NCBI RefSeq assembly: GCF_937988725.1
Contig: NZ_CALKHS010000009.1
Span: 496,001-560,000, forward strand
DNA length: 64,000 nt
Reading direction: 5' to 3'
Source: an uncultured Castellaniella sp.
GTDB taxonomy: Bacteria; Pseudomonadota; Gammaproteobacteria; Burkholderiales; Burkholderiaceae_B
Shown piece after piece: positions 55,134 through 64,000 of the stretch. The stretch's first letter is position 1; every line of letters starts with the position of its first letter. The notes under the pieces were generated by a model. That model had not been told where the DNA came from. It worked only from the letters and a program-made list of their open reading frames with translations, and did not search any database. Both the position numbers and the translations under genes were made by a program.

Positions 55134-55490
55134 CTATTTGAGATTGTGGTAGTAGGCTGCGACGTCGGCCATGTCCTGTTCGGTCAGGGACTTGGCGATG
55201 GCATCCATGGTCGGAAAGGAGCGGGCGCCGCTGGCGTATTCCTTGAGCGCCGCGACGATGTATTCCGCGTTCTGACCCGCAATCATGGGGACATGGTACA
55301 ACTCGGGATAAGCCGCCTTGTATTCCTGAATACCGTGGCAGCCGATGCACATGGAAACCTTCTGGGAACCCGCCTGCGCATCACCCTTGATCGCCGGAGC
55401 ATCCGCCGCCATGGCGGCCCCCGCGAACAAACAGGTCACCAGCAAGCTGGCAGCCTTAAAACCATGCCTTGTCATTCCGTGTGACTTCAT
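55134..55490 (-). CDS. Monohaem c-type cytochrome 1
   Basis: A 118-residue cytochrome starting at 55490 (MKSHGMTRHGFKAASLLVTC); an ATG five codons later is also possible, and the longer frame is unlikely. A signal peptide ends near AMAAD. Haem site CIGCH; likely axial Met in the RSFPTMDAIAKSL region. It is the first gene of a two-cytochrome operon. Fold is class I, c5/c553-like. Confidence 0.89.
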   Translation of the reverse strand: MKSHGMTRHGFKAASLLVTCLFAGAAMAADAPAIKGDAQAGSQKVSMCIGCHGIQEYKAAYPELYHVPMIAGQNAEYIVAALKEYASGARSFPTMDAIAKSLTEQDMADVAAYYHNLK

Positions 55491-55653
55491 ATGGCCTCTG
55501 TCTCGTGTTTCGAATTTTATGTCGGCATCGGCCGCCCTCTTGCCGGGCCGATGAGGCATACTGATTGTACGATAGTTGCCCCGATACAGACAGCCATCGA
55601 ATGTTGAACCCTATAACAACACGCCCTCGCGCCGCCGGGCGCGCGCAGAACCC

Positions 55654-56514
55654 ATGACCGATGCCGCCGTTTCCTCCGATTCCCGACGTTTTCAGGGCAC
55701 TGACCGCTACGTCGCCACCGACGCCCTGAAAATGGCCGTCAACGCGGCCCTGACCTTGCAGCGCCCCCTGCTGGTCAAGGGCGAACCCGGCACCGGCAAG
55801 ACGCTGCTGGCCGAGGAAGTCGCCCGGTCCCTGGGCCGCCCCCTGCTGCAATGGCACATCAAGTCCACGACCAAGGCGCAGCAGGGCCTGTACGAATACG
55901 ACGCCGTCTCGCGCCTGCGCGATTCGCAGCTGGGCGACGACCGCGTCCACGACATCGGCAACTACATCGTGCAGGGGGTGCTGTGGCAGGCCTTCGCATC
56001 CGACACGCCCTGCGTGGTGCTGATCGACGAAATCGACAAGGCCGACATCGAATTCCCCAACGACCTGCTGCGCGAACTGGACCGCATGGAATTCCATGTG
56101 TACGAAACCCGGCAGACTATCCAGGCGCGGCACAAGCCGTTGATCATCATCACCTCGAACAACGAAAAGGACCTGCCGGACGCCTTCCTGCGGCGCTGCT
56201 TTTTCCATTACATCGAATTCCCCGACCGCGCCACGCTGACCGACATCGTCGCCGTGCACTTTCCGCGCCTGCGCGAAGACATCCTCGGCGCGGCCCTGGA
56301 CGTGTTCTTCCGCCTGCGCGACGTGCCCGGCCTGAAGAAACGGCCGTCCACGTCCGAATTCCTGGACTGGCTGCGCCTGCTGCTGGCCGAATCCGTGGCG
56401 CCGCAGACCCTGGCCCAGGGAGACATCCCGCCGCTGGCCGGCGCCCTGCTGAAGAACGAACAGGACCTGAACCTGCTGCAGCGGCTCTCCGCCCTGGCGC
56501 AGCGCGGGCGCTAG
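55654..56514 (+). CDS. MoxR-family AAA+ ATPase
   Basis: A 286-residue AAA+ protein with Walker A VKGEPGTGKTLLAEEVARSL (about residues 41-60), Walker B VVLIDEIDKADIEFPNDLLR and sensor 1 IITSNNEKDLPDAFLRR. MoxR ATPases act as chaperones for metal-cofactor insertion or complex assembly with a VWA partner, which here is encoded at 57246. The ATG at 55654 was chosen over an upstream frame with low-complexity residues. Confidence 0.92.
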   Translation: MTDAAVSSDSRRFQGTDRYVATDALKMAVNAALTLQRPLLVKGEPGTGKTLLAEEVARSLGRPLLQWHIKSTTKAQQGLYEYDAVSRLRDSQLGDDRVHDIGNYIVQGVLWQAFASDTPCVVLIDEIDKADIEFPNDLLRELDRMEFHVYETRQTIQARHKPLIIITSNNEKDLPDAFLRRCFFHYIEFPDRATLTDIVAVHFPRLREDILGAALDVFFRLRDVPGLKKRPSTSEFLDWLRLLLAESVAPQTLAQGDIPPLAGALLKNEQDLNLLQRLSALAQRGR

Positions 56515-56600
56515 GCCGCCCCGGTCACCGGGCTCCGGCGCTTCCCCGACGAAGCGTTCCGTTTCCAGACACGCAACCCACCCACTCCAGGCACTTCCTC

Positions 56601-57215
56601 ATGAGCACATCCGCATTCACCACCCTGCCCGCCCCCGTCACCCTGGAAGGCCACGGCGTCCGCCTGGTCCCCCTGTCCCCGGACCACGTCGCGGGGCTGC
56701 AGGCGGCGGCCGCCGACGGCGAACTGTGGACGCTGCGGATCACCTCGGTCCCGGAGCCGGAACACGCCGGCGTCTACGTGGCGGCCGCCCTGCAAGGCCA
56801 GGCCGACGGCCACATGCTGCCCTTCGCCGTGACGGACGCCGCCAGCGGGGCGGTCCTGGGCACGACGCGCTATCACGACATCGTGCCCGCGCTGGCGCGG
56901 CTGGAGATCGGCTACACCTGGTACGGCCGGTCCCGGCAGCGCACGCACGTCAACACCGCCTGCAAGCTGCTGTTGCTGGAACACGCCTTCCAGGCCCTGG
57001 GCGCCGCCGTCGTGGGATGGCGCACGGACAACTACAACACAGCCTCGCAACGCGCCATCGAGCGGCTGGGCGCCCATCGGGACGGCGTGATCCGCCATCA
57101 CGCCCTGCGCCGCGACGGCACCGTGCGCGATACGGTCATGTACAGCCTGCTGGCCGGCGAATGGCCGGAAGTCCGCGCCCATCTGCGCTATCAGCTGCAG
57201 CGGCCGCGCGGCTGA
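56601..57215 (+). CDS. GNAT N-acetyltransferase (RimJ/RimL-like)
   Basis: A 204-residue acetyltransferase of the Acetyltransf_3 type: VTLEGHGVRLVPLSPDHVAG at the start, LEIGYTWYGRSRQRTHVNTA in the acetyl-CoA binding region, and WRTDNYNTASQRAIERLGAH near residue 143, the RimJ/RimL signature. The target is unknown. It sits between moxR and its VWA partner in the same direction, which is unusual for that pair. Confidence 0.88.
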   Translation: MSTSAFTTLPAPVTLEGHGVRLVPLSPDHVAGLQAAAADGELWTLRITSVPEPEHAGVYVAAALQGQADGHMLPFAVTDAASGAVLGTTRYHDIVPALARLEIGYTWYGRSRQRTHVNTACKLLLLEHAFQALGAAVVGWRTDNYNTASQRAIERLGAHRDGVIRHHALRRDGTVRDTVMYSLLAGEWPEVRAHLRYQLQRPRG

Positions 57216-57245
57216 GCCGCGGGCCGTCCGAATCACGCATTCTTC

Positions 57246-58415
57246 ATGCTGATCGACTTCTTCACCCGCCTGCGCAACGCCGGCATCCCGGTCTCCATCC
57301 AGGAATACCTCAGCCTGCTGGAACTCCTGCGCAGCCCGGCCGCGCCCGCCAGCACAGAAGACTTCTATCACCTGGCCCGCATGGCGCTGGTCAAGGACGA
57401 AACCCGCTACGACCGCTTCGACCAGGTCTTCGCCGCCTTCATCGGCCAATTGCAGGCCCGCGCCGGCAAGCCCGACATCCCCGCCGACTGGCTGCTGCAG
57501 ACCATCCGCAAGCATCTCAGCGACGCGGAAAAAGCAGCGCTGGAAAAGCACGGCTGGGACCGCCTGATGGAGATGTTCCGCGAACGCCTGGCCGAACAGA
57601 AGGAACGCCACGCCGGCGGCAGCAAGTGGATCGGCACCGGCGGCTCCTCGCCGTTCGGGCACGGCGGCTATCATCCCGAAGGCATCCGCGTCGGCGGCCC
57701 CTCGGCCGGCAATCGCACCGCCGTCAAGGTCTGGGAACAGCGCCAGTACCGGGACTACGACGACCAGCAGACCCTGGGCACGCGCAACTTCAAGGTGGCG
57801 CTGCGCCGCCTGCGCCGTTTCGCCCGCCAGGGCGCGGCCCTGGAACTGGACATGCCCGGCACCATCCGGGGCACCGCGCAGCAGGCCGGGCTGCTGGACC
57901 TGCGCTGGGTGCCCGAGCGCCACAACGCCGTGAAGGTGCTGATGCTGCTGGACGTGGGCGGCAGCATGGACGATCACGTGGCGCGCATCGAATCGCTGTT
58001 CTCGGCCGCCCGCAGCGAATTCAAGCACCTGGAAGTCTTCTACTTCCACAACTGCCCCTACGAATCGGTCTGGCGCCACAACGAACGGCGCCACGGCGCG
58101 CGCATCGACACCTGGGACCTGCTGCGCAGCTACGGCGAGGACTGGCGCCTGATCCTGGTGGGAGACGCGTCCATGAGCCCCTACGAACTGCTCTATCCGG
58201 GCGGCTCCATCGAACACAACAACGCCGAGACCGGCGCCGCCTGGCTGCAGCGCATGCTGAACCACTGGCCGCACGCCGTCTGGCTGAATCCGGAGCCCTC
58301 CGGATCCTGGCCCTACCGCCAGTCCATCGCCATCGTGCGCGAGCTGATGCACGACCGCATGTACGGCATGACGATGGACGGACTGGAACAGGCGATGCGA
58401 TTCTTGGCAAAATAG
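57246..58415 (+). CDS. VWA/CoxE-like protein, MoxR partner
   Basis: A 389-residue protein of the CoxE-like VWA family. The N-terminal part LIDFFTRLRNAGIPVSIQEY is the family signature. The VWA domain begins VKVLMLLDVGGSMDDHVARI; its MIDAS motif is DVGGS rather than the usual DxSxS (Gly at the first Ser position), as seen in this branch. GDASMSPYELLYPGGSIEHN follows. With MoxR it probably assembles or activates a metalloenzyme that is not encoded here. Confidence 0.87.
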   Translation: MLIDFFTRLRNAGIPVSIQEYLSLLELLRSPAAPASTEDFYHLARMALVKDETRYDRFDQVFAAFIGQLQARAGKPDIPADWLLQTIRKHLSDAEKAALEKHGWDRLMEMFRERLAEQKERHAGGSKWIGTGGSSPFGHGGYHPEGIRVGGPSAGNRTAVKVWEQRQYRDYDDQQTLGTRNFKVALRRLRRFARQGAALELDMPGTIRGTAQQAGLLDLRWVPERHNAVKVLMLLDVGGSMDDHVARIESLFSAARSEFKHLEVFYFHNCPYESVWRHNERRHGARIDTWDLLRSYGEDWRLILVGDASMSPYELLYPGGSIEHNNAETGAAWLQRMLNHWPHAVWLNPEPSGSWPYRQSIAIVRELMHDRMYGMTMDGLEQAMRFLAK

Positions 58416-58462
58416 CCGGTCCGCCGCCTCGTCGTCGATCCGCGCCCTGATTGGACATTCTC

Positions 58463-61273
58463 GTGAAATTCATGCCGATGCATCGCCCCGCCGCTCTCCC
58501 CGCCCTGCTGGCCCTGTGCAGCCTGCTGCTGATGGGCATCCAGGGTCCCGCGCAGGCCCAGGCCGCCGCACCCCCCGCACAGGCCGCGCCGCAGCAGGCC
58601 CCGGCCGCCCCGCCTCAGGGCATCCGGCAGGTCGTCATGATCGAAGGCGTCACCGAATACCGGCTGGAAAACGGCCTGACCGTGCTGCTGGCCCCCGACG
58701 ACTCCCGCGCCCAGACCACGGTCAACATGAGCTACCGGGTCGGGTCGCGCAACGAAGGGCCGGGCGAGACCGGGATGGCGCACCTGCTGGAACACCTGCT
58801 CTTTCGCGGCAGCCCCGAGCACCCGGACGCCCTGGCGGAATTCTCGCGGCGCGGGCTGGCGGCCAACGGCTCCACCACCACGGATCTGACCAACTACTAC
58901 GCGACCTTCGCCAGCAACCCGAATACCTTGCGCTGGTACCTGGCCTGGCAGGCCGACGCCATGCTGAACGCCCGCATCGGCCGCGCCGACCTGGACGCGG
59001 AAATGCCGGTGGTGCGCAATGAAATGGAGCAGGGAGAGAACAGCCCCTTCAGCATGCTGCTGCAGCAGACCGACGCCGCCGCCTATGTCTGGCATCCCTA
59101 CGGACGCAGCGTGATCGGCGCCCGCTCGGACGTCGAACACGTGGACATCGAGCAACTGAGGGCCTTCTATCACCGCTACTACCAGCCCGACAACGCCGTG
59201 CTGATCGTCACCGGGCGCTTCGACGCCGCGCAGACCCTGCAATGGATCGCCCGGGATTTCGGTCCCCTCGCGCGGCCCGAACGCGCGCTGCCGCCGGAAT
59301 ACACGGTCGAGCCCGTGCAGCAGGGTGCCCGCGCCGTGACCTTGCGGCGGGCGGGCGGCAGCCCCATCGCCATCGTCCAGTACCACTTCCCGGAAGGCGC
59401 CAGCGACGCGTACACGGCCCTGTCCCTGGGCACGGACATGCTGGCCGACAGCCCGGCCGGCCCCCTGTACCGGGCGCTGGTCCAGACCGGCCAGGCCGGC
59501 AGCGTCTTCGGTTTCGCGCGCGCCATGAAGCAGCCCGGATACGTCGTGTTCGGGGCGCAGCTGCAGCCCGCGGCCGATCCCCATGCCGTGCTCGCCACGC
59601 TGGAAAAGACGCTGGAATCGGGCGGCATCGACCAGCTGGACCAGGCCGCGCTGGACCGCAGCCGCACCGCCTGGCTGAACCAGTGGAAGCAGGTCTACAA
59701 CCAGCCCGCCAATCTGGCCGACGCCCTGTCCAACGCCGTATCGCGCGGGGACTGGCGGCTGTTCTTCATCGAGCCGATGCGCATCCGCGCCCTGAAGCTG
59801 GACGACATCCGGCGCCAGCTGCACGCCTGGCTGCTGCCCAGCAACCGCACCAGCGGCCTGTATCTACCGACGCCCGATCCCGTCTATGCGCCGGCGGCGC
59901 CCGCCGCCGACCTGGGCCCCTGGATCGCCCAACTGAAGACCGGCACCGACCGCCCCGCCGTGGCCAGCTTCGACACGGACCCGCAGGCCCTGGACGCGGA
60001 CACCCGGCGCAGCACGCTGAACCTGCCCAACGGCCCGGTCACCCTGGCGCTGCTGCCCAAGGCCACGCCGGGAGACCAGGTCCATGCCTACATGCGCCTG
60101 CGCTTCGGCGCCGCCGAGCAGATGCGCGGCCTGGGCCTGGTGCCGTCGATCACGGCCGCCATGCTGCTGCGCGGGGCCGACGGACTTTCCCGCCAGCAGA
60201 TCGAGGACCGGCTCAACGCGCTGGATTCCGACCTGAGCTTCAGCGGCGGCGGCAACACGCTGACCGTGACCATGCGCAGCTCCCGCGACCATCTGCCGGA
60301 CCTGCTGGCCCTGACCTTCCGCCTGTTGCGCCATCCCGCATTCCCGGCGGCGGAACTGAGCGAGCTTCAGCACGCCCTGCTGGGCAATATCGAAGACGAA
60401 GCCGTCAGTCCCGCCTGGCTGGTGCGCAACACCCTGGAGCGCCAGGACCAGCCCTGGAAAAGCGACGACATCCGCTACACCCCCACGGCGCAGGAACTGC
60501 TGAAGGACACGCAATCGCTGACCCCCGCCGCCCTGAAGCAGTTCCACGACCGCTTCTACGGCGCCGGCGGCATCCAGCTGTCCGTGGTCGGCGACTTCGA
60601 CCCGCAAGCCGTCGAACACAGCCTGCGCGCGGGACTGGAAGGCTGGCGGCAGGCGCCGGCCTACGAACGGGCCATGGAACCCTGGTATCCCATCGCGCCC
60701 GAAGTCTTCCACATCCCGGCGCCGGGCAAGGCCAATGCCAATTACCTGGCCGCGCTGCAGCTGAAGCTGCAGGACACCGACCCCCGCTGGCCCGCCCTGA
60801 TCCTGGCCAACTACCTGCTGGGCGGATCGGAGGATTCCCGCCTGTGGCAGGCGATCCGGGTCAAGGGCGGCCTGTCCTACACGGTGGGCAGCTCGCTGCA
60901 AGCGTCGTCCTGGGAGCCTTCCGGCAGCTGGACGTTCTTCGCCACCATGGCATCCCAGAACGCCCAGGCGCTGCAGGACGCCATGGTCAAGACGCTGAGC
61001 GACACGCTGAAGAACGGATTCACCCAGGACGAAGTGGACCAGGGCGTGAAATCCCTGCTCAATTACCTGAAGCTGGGCCGCTCCAACGACAGCTGGCTGG
61101 CGGACCACTGGCTGGACTACCTGGATACGGGCCGCAGCTTCGCCTGGCAGCAGCGCATCATCGACCAGTTGAAGAGCCTGAAGGCCGGGCAGGTGAACGC
61201 GGCGATGCGGGATCTGCTCAAGCCCGGCGAACTCAGCATCGCGGTGGCCGCCGATCCCAAGGCGAAACCCTGA
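58463..61273 (+). CDS. M16-family zinc peptidase, two-domain, periplasmic
   Basis: A 936-residue insulinase-like peptidase with signal peptide (LPALLALCSLLLMGIQGPAQ). GTG at 58463 gives a lysine-containing N-region; ATG at 58472 is an alternative. The catalytic inverted motif HLLEH lies at about residue 112 in GMAHLLEHLLFRGSPEH, with the downstream Glu in VVRNEMEQGENS. The second M16 half (from about residue 520) lacks HxxEH and is the usual inactive partner. PqqL-like secreted peptidases have this layout. It has no operon partner. Confidence 0.9.
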   Translation: MKFMPMHRPAALPALLALCSLLLMGIQGPAQAQAAAPPAQAAPQQAPAAPPQGIRQVVMIEGVTEYRLENGLTVLLAPDDSRAQTTVNMSYRVGSRNEGPGETGMAHLLEHLLFRGSPEHPDALAEFSRRGLAANGSTTTDLTNYYATFASNPNTLRWYLAWQADAMLNARIGRADLDAEMPVVRNEMEQGENSPFSMLLQQTDAAAYVWHPYGRSVIGARSDVEHVDIEQLRAFYHRYYQPDNAVLIVTGRFDAAQTLQWIARDFGPLARPERALPPEYTVEPVQQGARAVTLRRAGGSPIAIVQYHFPEGASDAYTALSLGTDMLADSPAGPLYRALVQTGQAGSVFGFARAMKQPGYVVFGAQLQPAADPHAVLATLEKTLESGGIDQLDQAALDRSRTAWLNQWKQVYNQPANLADALSNAVSRGDWRLFFIEPMRIRALKLDDIRRQLHAWLLPSNRTSGLYLPTPDPVYAPAAPAADLGPWIAQLKTGTDRPAVASFDTDPQALDADTRRSTLNLPNGPVTLALLPKATPGDQVHAYMRLRFGAAEQMRGLGLVPSITAAMLLRGADGLSRQQIEDRLNALDSDLSFSGGGNTLTVTMRSSRDHLPDLLALTFRLLRHPAFPAAELSELQHALLGNIEDEAVSPAWLVRNTLERQDQPWKSDDIRYTPTAQELLKDTQSLTPAALKQFHDRFYGAGGIQLSVVGDFDPQAVEHSLRAGLEGWRQAPAYERAMEPWYPIAPEVFHIPAPGKANANYLAALQLKLQDTDPRWPALILANYLLGGSEDSRLWQAIRVKGGLSYTVGSSLQASSWEPSGSWTFFATMASQNAQALQDAMVKTLSDTLKNGFTQDEVDQGVKSLLNYLKLGRSNDSWLADHWLDYLDTGRSFAWQQRIIDQLKSLKAGQVNAAMRDLLKPGELSIAVAADPKAKP

Positions 61274-61460
61274 AGACGGACTCCGCGCCCGCACAGGACG
61301 CGCCCCTGCGATGCGGCCGCGATGCCCGCACCCGGCAACGGCGGCGGCCTTCCAAGCGCCCGATCATTGCCCTTTCGAGCGAGGCTCGCTACAATTCATC
61401 GATCACACAAATCGATTTGGGGAAATGCCTGGAAGACTGCAGGATTTCCCGGAGGACGCC

Positions 61461-62858
61461 ATGACGGACCGCCTGAAGGACATGCATGAACATCCGGCGC
61501 TGCTGCTGCCGGACCTGACGCTGCTGCCGGAGGGCGCCCGGCGCGGGCACGCCGTGCTGGTCGAGGGCGGCCACATCCGGGACGTCGGCCCCGCGGACGG
61601 ATTCCAGGCGCTGGAAGTCCCCCGGATTCCGCTGCCGGGCCGGCTCCTGATGCCCGGCTTCATCGACGCCCATCATCATCTGACGCAGTCTTTCGGCAAA
61701 TCCCTGGTGTTCGGCGAACCGTCCGAGATCTTCAAGCGGGTCTGGGTGCCGATGGAACAGTTCATGGACGAGGATGCCATCGAGACCGCCACCCGGCTGG
61801 CCGCCTGGGAATCGCTGCGCGGCGGGTTCACCACGGTGGCGGACGCGGGCACGCGGGCCTCGGCGGACGTCGGCCTGCTGGCGGACGCGACCTCCAGCGT
61901 CGGGCTGCGTTGCGTGCTGGGCGTGATCTGCAACGACCTCCAGGGCGGTGCACAGGTCGCCAGCCGCGCGGACATCGAACGGCTCGCCCGGAAGCACCTG
62001 ACGCGCTGGCATGGCCACGACCTGGTGCATCCCTCGCTGGCGATCTCCATCCCCGAAGCCGCGACGGACGAGGTGCTGGTCGCGGTGACCAAGCTGGCCC
62101 GGGACGCCTCCGTCTGCTTTCAAACGCACCTGAACGAACACCTGGCGGCTGTGGAACGCTCCCTGGTCGCCACCGGGCACCGGCCCCTGCAAAGACTGGC
62201 CCGGCTGGGGGCCATCGGCCCGGAACTGCTGGCGGCCCACGCCACCTTGCTGACCACCGACGAGATCCTGCTGCTGCGCGACAGCGGCGGGGCCATCAGC
62301 TACAACCCGGTCGCCAGTTCCTGGAAAGGCAATGCCGTGGCCCCCGCCCTGCTGCTCAGCGAGCTGGGCGCGCGCGTCGGCCTGGGCACCGACGGCACGC
62401 GCAGCGACGCGTTCCGCCTGCTGGACGCCGCGGAAACGGCCCAGCGCTTCGCCTACACCATGGCGGCGGGCGACTCCTCCTCCGGCGGCGGCTGGATCTG
62501 GCTCGACCAGGGGCTGCGCGGCGGCGCCGACGCCGTCGGGCTGGGCGGCAAGGTCGGGGAAATCCGTCCGGGCGCCTATGCCGACCTGCTGGTGATCGAC
62601 CTGGACACACCCGAATTCGTGCCCAGCTGGGATCCGGAATGGGAACTGGTCCGCCTGGGCAACCGGGACCAGATCGAATCGGTGATCGTCCACGGCCGCC
62701 TGCGGCTGGACCACGGCCACCCGGTGGACTGGGACGGCGGGCGCCTGCTGGAGAAAGCCCGGGAAACCGCCCAGCGCATCGTCGCCTCGGCCCCGATCCA
62801 GCGGATCGATCCCTCGGCCTCCGAACACCGCGCCCTCTGGAAGGCGCGCCATCCATGA
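61461..62858 (+). CDS. Amidohydrolase/deaminase (8-oxoguanine deaminase or AtzB/TrzN-like)
   Basis: A 465-residue TIM-barrel hydrolase. The start at 61461 follows GGAGGA by five bases. Metal ligands: HxH in FIDAHHHLTQS (about residue 70), His in CFQTHLNEHLAAVE, His in LAAHATLLTTDE, and the Asp of GLGTDGTRSD. It belongs to the SAH/8-oxoguanine/triazine deaminase group (subtype III); the actual ring substrate is not readable. Its stop overlaps the next gene start (ATGA), and a LacI regulator follows. Confidence 0.86.
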   Translation: MTDRLKDMHEHPALLLPDLTLLPEGARRGHAVLVEGGHIRDVGPADGFQALEVPRIPLPGRLLMPGFIDAHHHLTQSFGKSLVFGEPSEIFKRVWVPMEQFMDEDAIETATRLAAWESLRGGFTTVADAGTRASADVGLLADATSSVGLRCVLGVICNDLQGGAQVASRADIERLARKHLTRWHGHDLVHPSLAISIPEAATDEVLVAVTKLARDASVCFQTHLNEHLAAVERSLVATGHRPLQRLARLGAIGPELLAAHATLLTTDEILLLRDSGGAISYNPVASSWKGNAVAPALLLSELGARVGLGTDGTRSDAFRLLDAAETAQRFAYTMAAGDSSSGGGWIWLDQGLRGGADAVGLGGKVGEIRPGAYADLLVIDLDTPEFVPSWDPEWELVRLGNRDQIESVIVHGRLRLDHGHPVDWDGGRLLEKARETAQRIVASAPIQRIDPSASEHRALWKARHP

Positions 62859-63565
62859 GCAGCACCGCCCTCTACCTGATCGGCCTGACCGTCTTCGTCT
62901 CGGCCTTCGCCCAGGGAGCCAGCGGGATGGGATTCGCCATGCTGGCGGCGCCAGTGGTCAGCCTGTTCGCCCCCACCCTGATTCCCGTCATGCTGCTGGT
63001 GCTGATGATTCCGCTCAACGCCTACATAGGCTGGCGCGAAAGGGCCGCCATCGACTGGAATGGCGTCAAGCTGATCAGCATCGGCCGCTTCGCCGGCACA
63101 TTCCTGGGCCTGTGGATACTGCTGATCGTCAATCTGCACCAGCTGGCCCTGCTGATCGGCTGGTCCACCCTGATCGCGGCCGTCGTCGCCTTGCTGTCGC
63201 CCTCGTTCGACATGAACCGCACGGGGCTGGGCATCGTCGGCCTCATCACCGGAATCACGGAGACCTCCACCGGAGTCGGCGGTCCGCCGCTGGCCCTGGC
63301 GTACCAGCACAAACGCGGCCCCGTGCTGCGCGCCACCGTCGCCCTGTGCTTCCTGGTGGGCGAGGTCATCTCCCTGATCGTGCTGGCCGTCAGCGGCCAG
63401 ATCCACGCCGACACCCTGCTGATGTCCGCCAAGATGCTGCCTTTCCTGGCGCTGGGCTCCTATGCCAGCAAATTCGTCCATCACCGGCTGGACGGTCCCT
63501 TATTGCGTTACATTGTGCTTGGATTCTCCAGCATCTCAGGCATCGTCGTGATCCTGCAGGCGTAA
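62855..63565 (+). CDS. TauE/SafE-family membrane protein (probable anion exporter)
   Basis: A 236-residue, seven- or eight-helix protein of the DUF81 family. LTVFVSAFAQGASGMGFAML is the first repeat signature and GITETSTGVGGPPLALAYQH the second, containing the conserved Gly/Pro loop. Such carriers move sulfite, sulfonates or related organic anions. It is translated directly after the amidohydrolase (4-base overlap), suggesting it handles the enzyme's substrate or product. Confidence 0.88.
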   Translation: MSSTALYLIGLTVFVSAFAQGASGMGFAMLAAPVVSLFAPTLIPVMLLVLMIPLNAYIGWRERAAIDWNGVKLISIGRFAGTFLGLWILLIVNLHQLALLIGWSTLIAAVVALLSPSFDMNRTGLGIVGLITGITETSTGVGGPPLALAYQHKRGPVLRATVALCFLVGEVISLIVLAVSGQIHADTLLMSAKMLPFLALGSYASKFVHHRLDGPLLRYIVLGFSSISGIVVILQA

Positions 63566-63582
63566 TTCAATCCACGGACCAG

Positions 63583-64000
63583 ATGACAACAAGCAGACAG
63601 AAGTTCAAGCGGGTGACCATAGCCGACGTGGCGCGCGAGGCCGGCCTGTCCCCCACGACAGTCTCCCACTCCCTGAACGGCATCGGCCAGGTCGATCCCA
63701 AGACCCGGCAGCACGTCAAGGACGTCGCCGCGCGCCTGAAATACCGGCCCAGCGTGCGGGCGCAGCGCCTGCGCACGGGCCGCTCGAATGCGATCGCGCT
63801 GCTGTCCTCCATGCCCTCCGCCGTCTCCGCCGGCGCCTCGCAGCTGGGTTTCTTCACCGAACTCGCCATGGGCTCGGCGCGGACCGCGCTGCTGCGCGGC
63901 TACGTGCTGCTGCTGGCGCCTCCCGTGGACCAGTGCAATCCGCTGGCCCTGCTGGACATGGACGGCGCGATCCTGCTGGAACCCGCGCAGGCGGATCCCG
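63583..64000 (+). CDS. LacI-family transcriptional regulator, truncated by the window
   Basis: The 139 visible residues start MTTSRQKFKRVTIADVAREA. The HTH VTIADVAREAGLSPTTVSHS and hinge helix KYRPSVRAQRLRTG are typical of LacI/GalR proteins, followed by the start of the periplasmic-binding-like domain (AIALLSSMPSAVSAG). It lies 17 bases after the TauE-like gene and may control the amidohydrolase operon. The effector domain is cut off. Confidence 0.92.
   Translation, partial: MTTSRQKFKRVTIADVAREAGLSPTTVSHSLNGIGQVDPKTRQHVKDVAARLKYRPSVRAQRLRTGRSNAIALLSSMPSAVSAGASQLGFFTELAMGSARTALLRGYVLLLAPPVDQCNPLALLDMDGAILLEPAQADP

Overview
The window is high-GC, densely packed DNA from a betaproteobacterium, most likely family Alcaligenaceae (Bordetella/Achromobacter relatives). 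The gene orders gyrA-serC-pheA and ompA-ubiG-gph, a short OmpA without a beta-barrel, ftsK-lolA-rarA next to serS, and an NADP-type icd next to a DUF1841 gene all fit this. The genus cannot be fixed from sequence alone.

Layout. 1-4236 (minus): pheA (cut by the window edge), serC and gyrA, overlapping end to end. 4611-6671 (plus): ompA with a strong terminator, ubiG, gph. 6628-12858: sstT, ddh, a DUF924 gene, an EamA transporter, an AhpD-like gene, an ECF sigma factor, and a lipoate ligase split into two genes. 12918-15920: a DHA2 exporter, then a paired SMR exporter with its own MarR regulator and three copies of one palindromic operator. 16009-23081: aqpZ, then a catabolic block (M20 hydrolase diverging from an amidase plus a DctPQM TRAP transporter) with GntR-type palindromes between the divergent genes.

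23253-32394 is the accessory region. An arsenic operon (arsR-arsI-arsC-acr3-arsN2) ends in a decayed MFS transporter. An 18-bp direct repeat of the 3' end of tRNA-Ser(CGA) then marks the left edge of a 5.4-kb lower-GC island that ends in the tRNA itself. The island carries a large AAA ATPase with zinc-hook-like and C-terminal ribonuclease-like motifs (RloC/PrrC-like defence candidate), an unrecognised 245-aa protein, small coupled ORFs and a membrane-anchored coiled-coil protein. No integrase is visible.

32493-41819 returns to core genes: serS, hutD-like, racemase, rarA, lolA, ftsK on the minus strand, then trxB, an Smr-domain gene and an EmrE-like exporter closed by a near-perfect terminator. 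42048-52659 holds a TAXI-type TRAP transporter, a GAF-GAF-GGDEF-EAL protein, an Lrp regulator diverging from metC-like cystathionine beta-lyase, an MFS exporter diverging from an AraC regulator, and a secreted metallo-beta-lactamase-fold protein. 52812-64000 holds icd, DUF1841, two c-type cytochromes, moxR, a GNAT, a VWA protein, an M16 peptidase, an amidohydrolase-TauE pair and the start of a LacI regulator. All functional calls come from reading the translated sequence; no database search was run.
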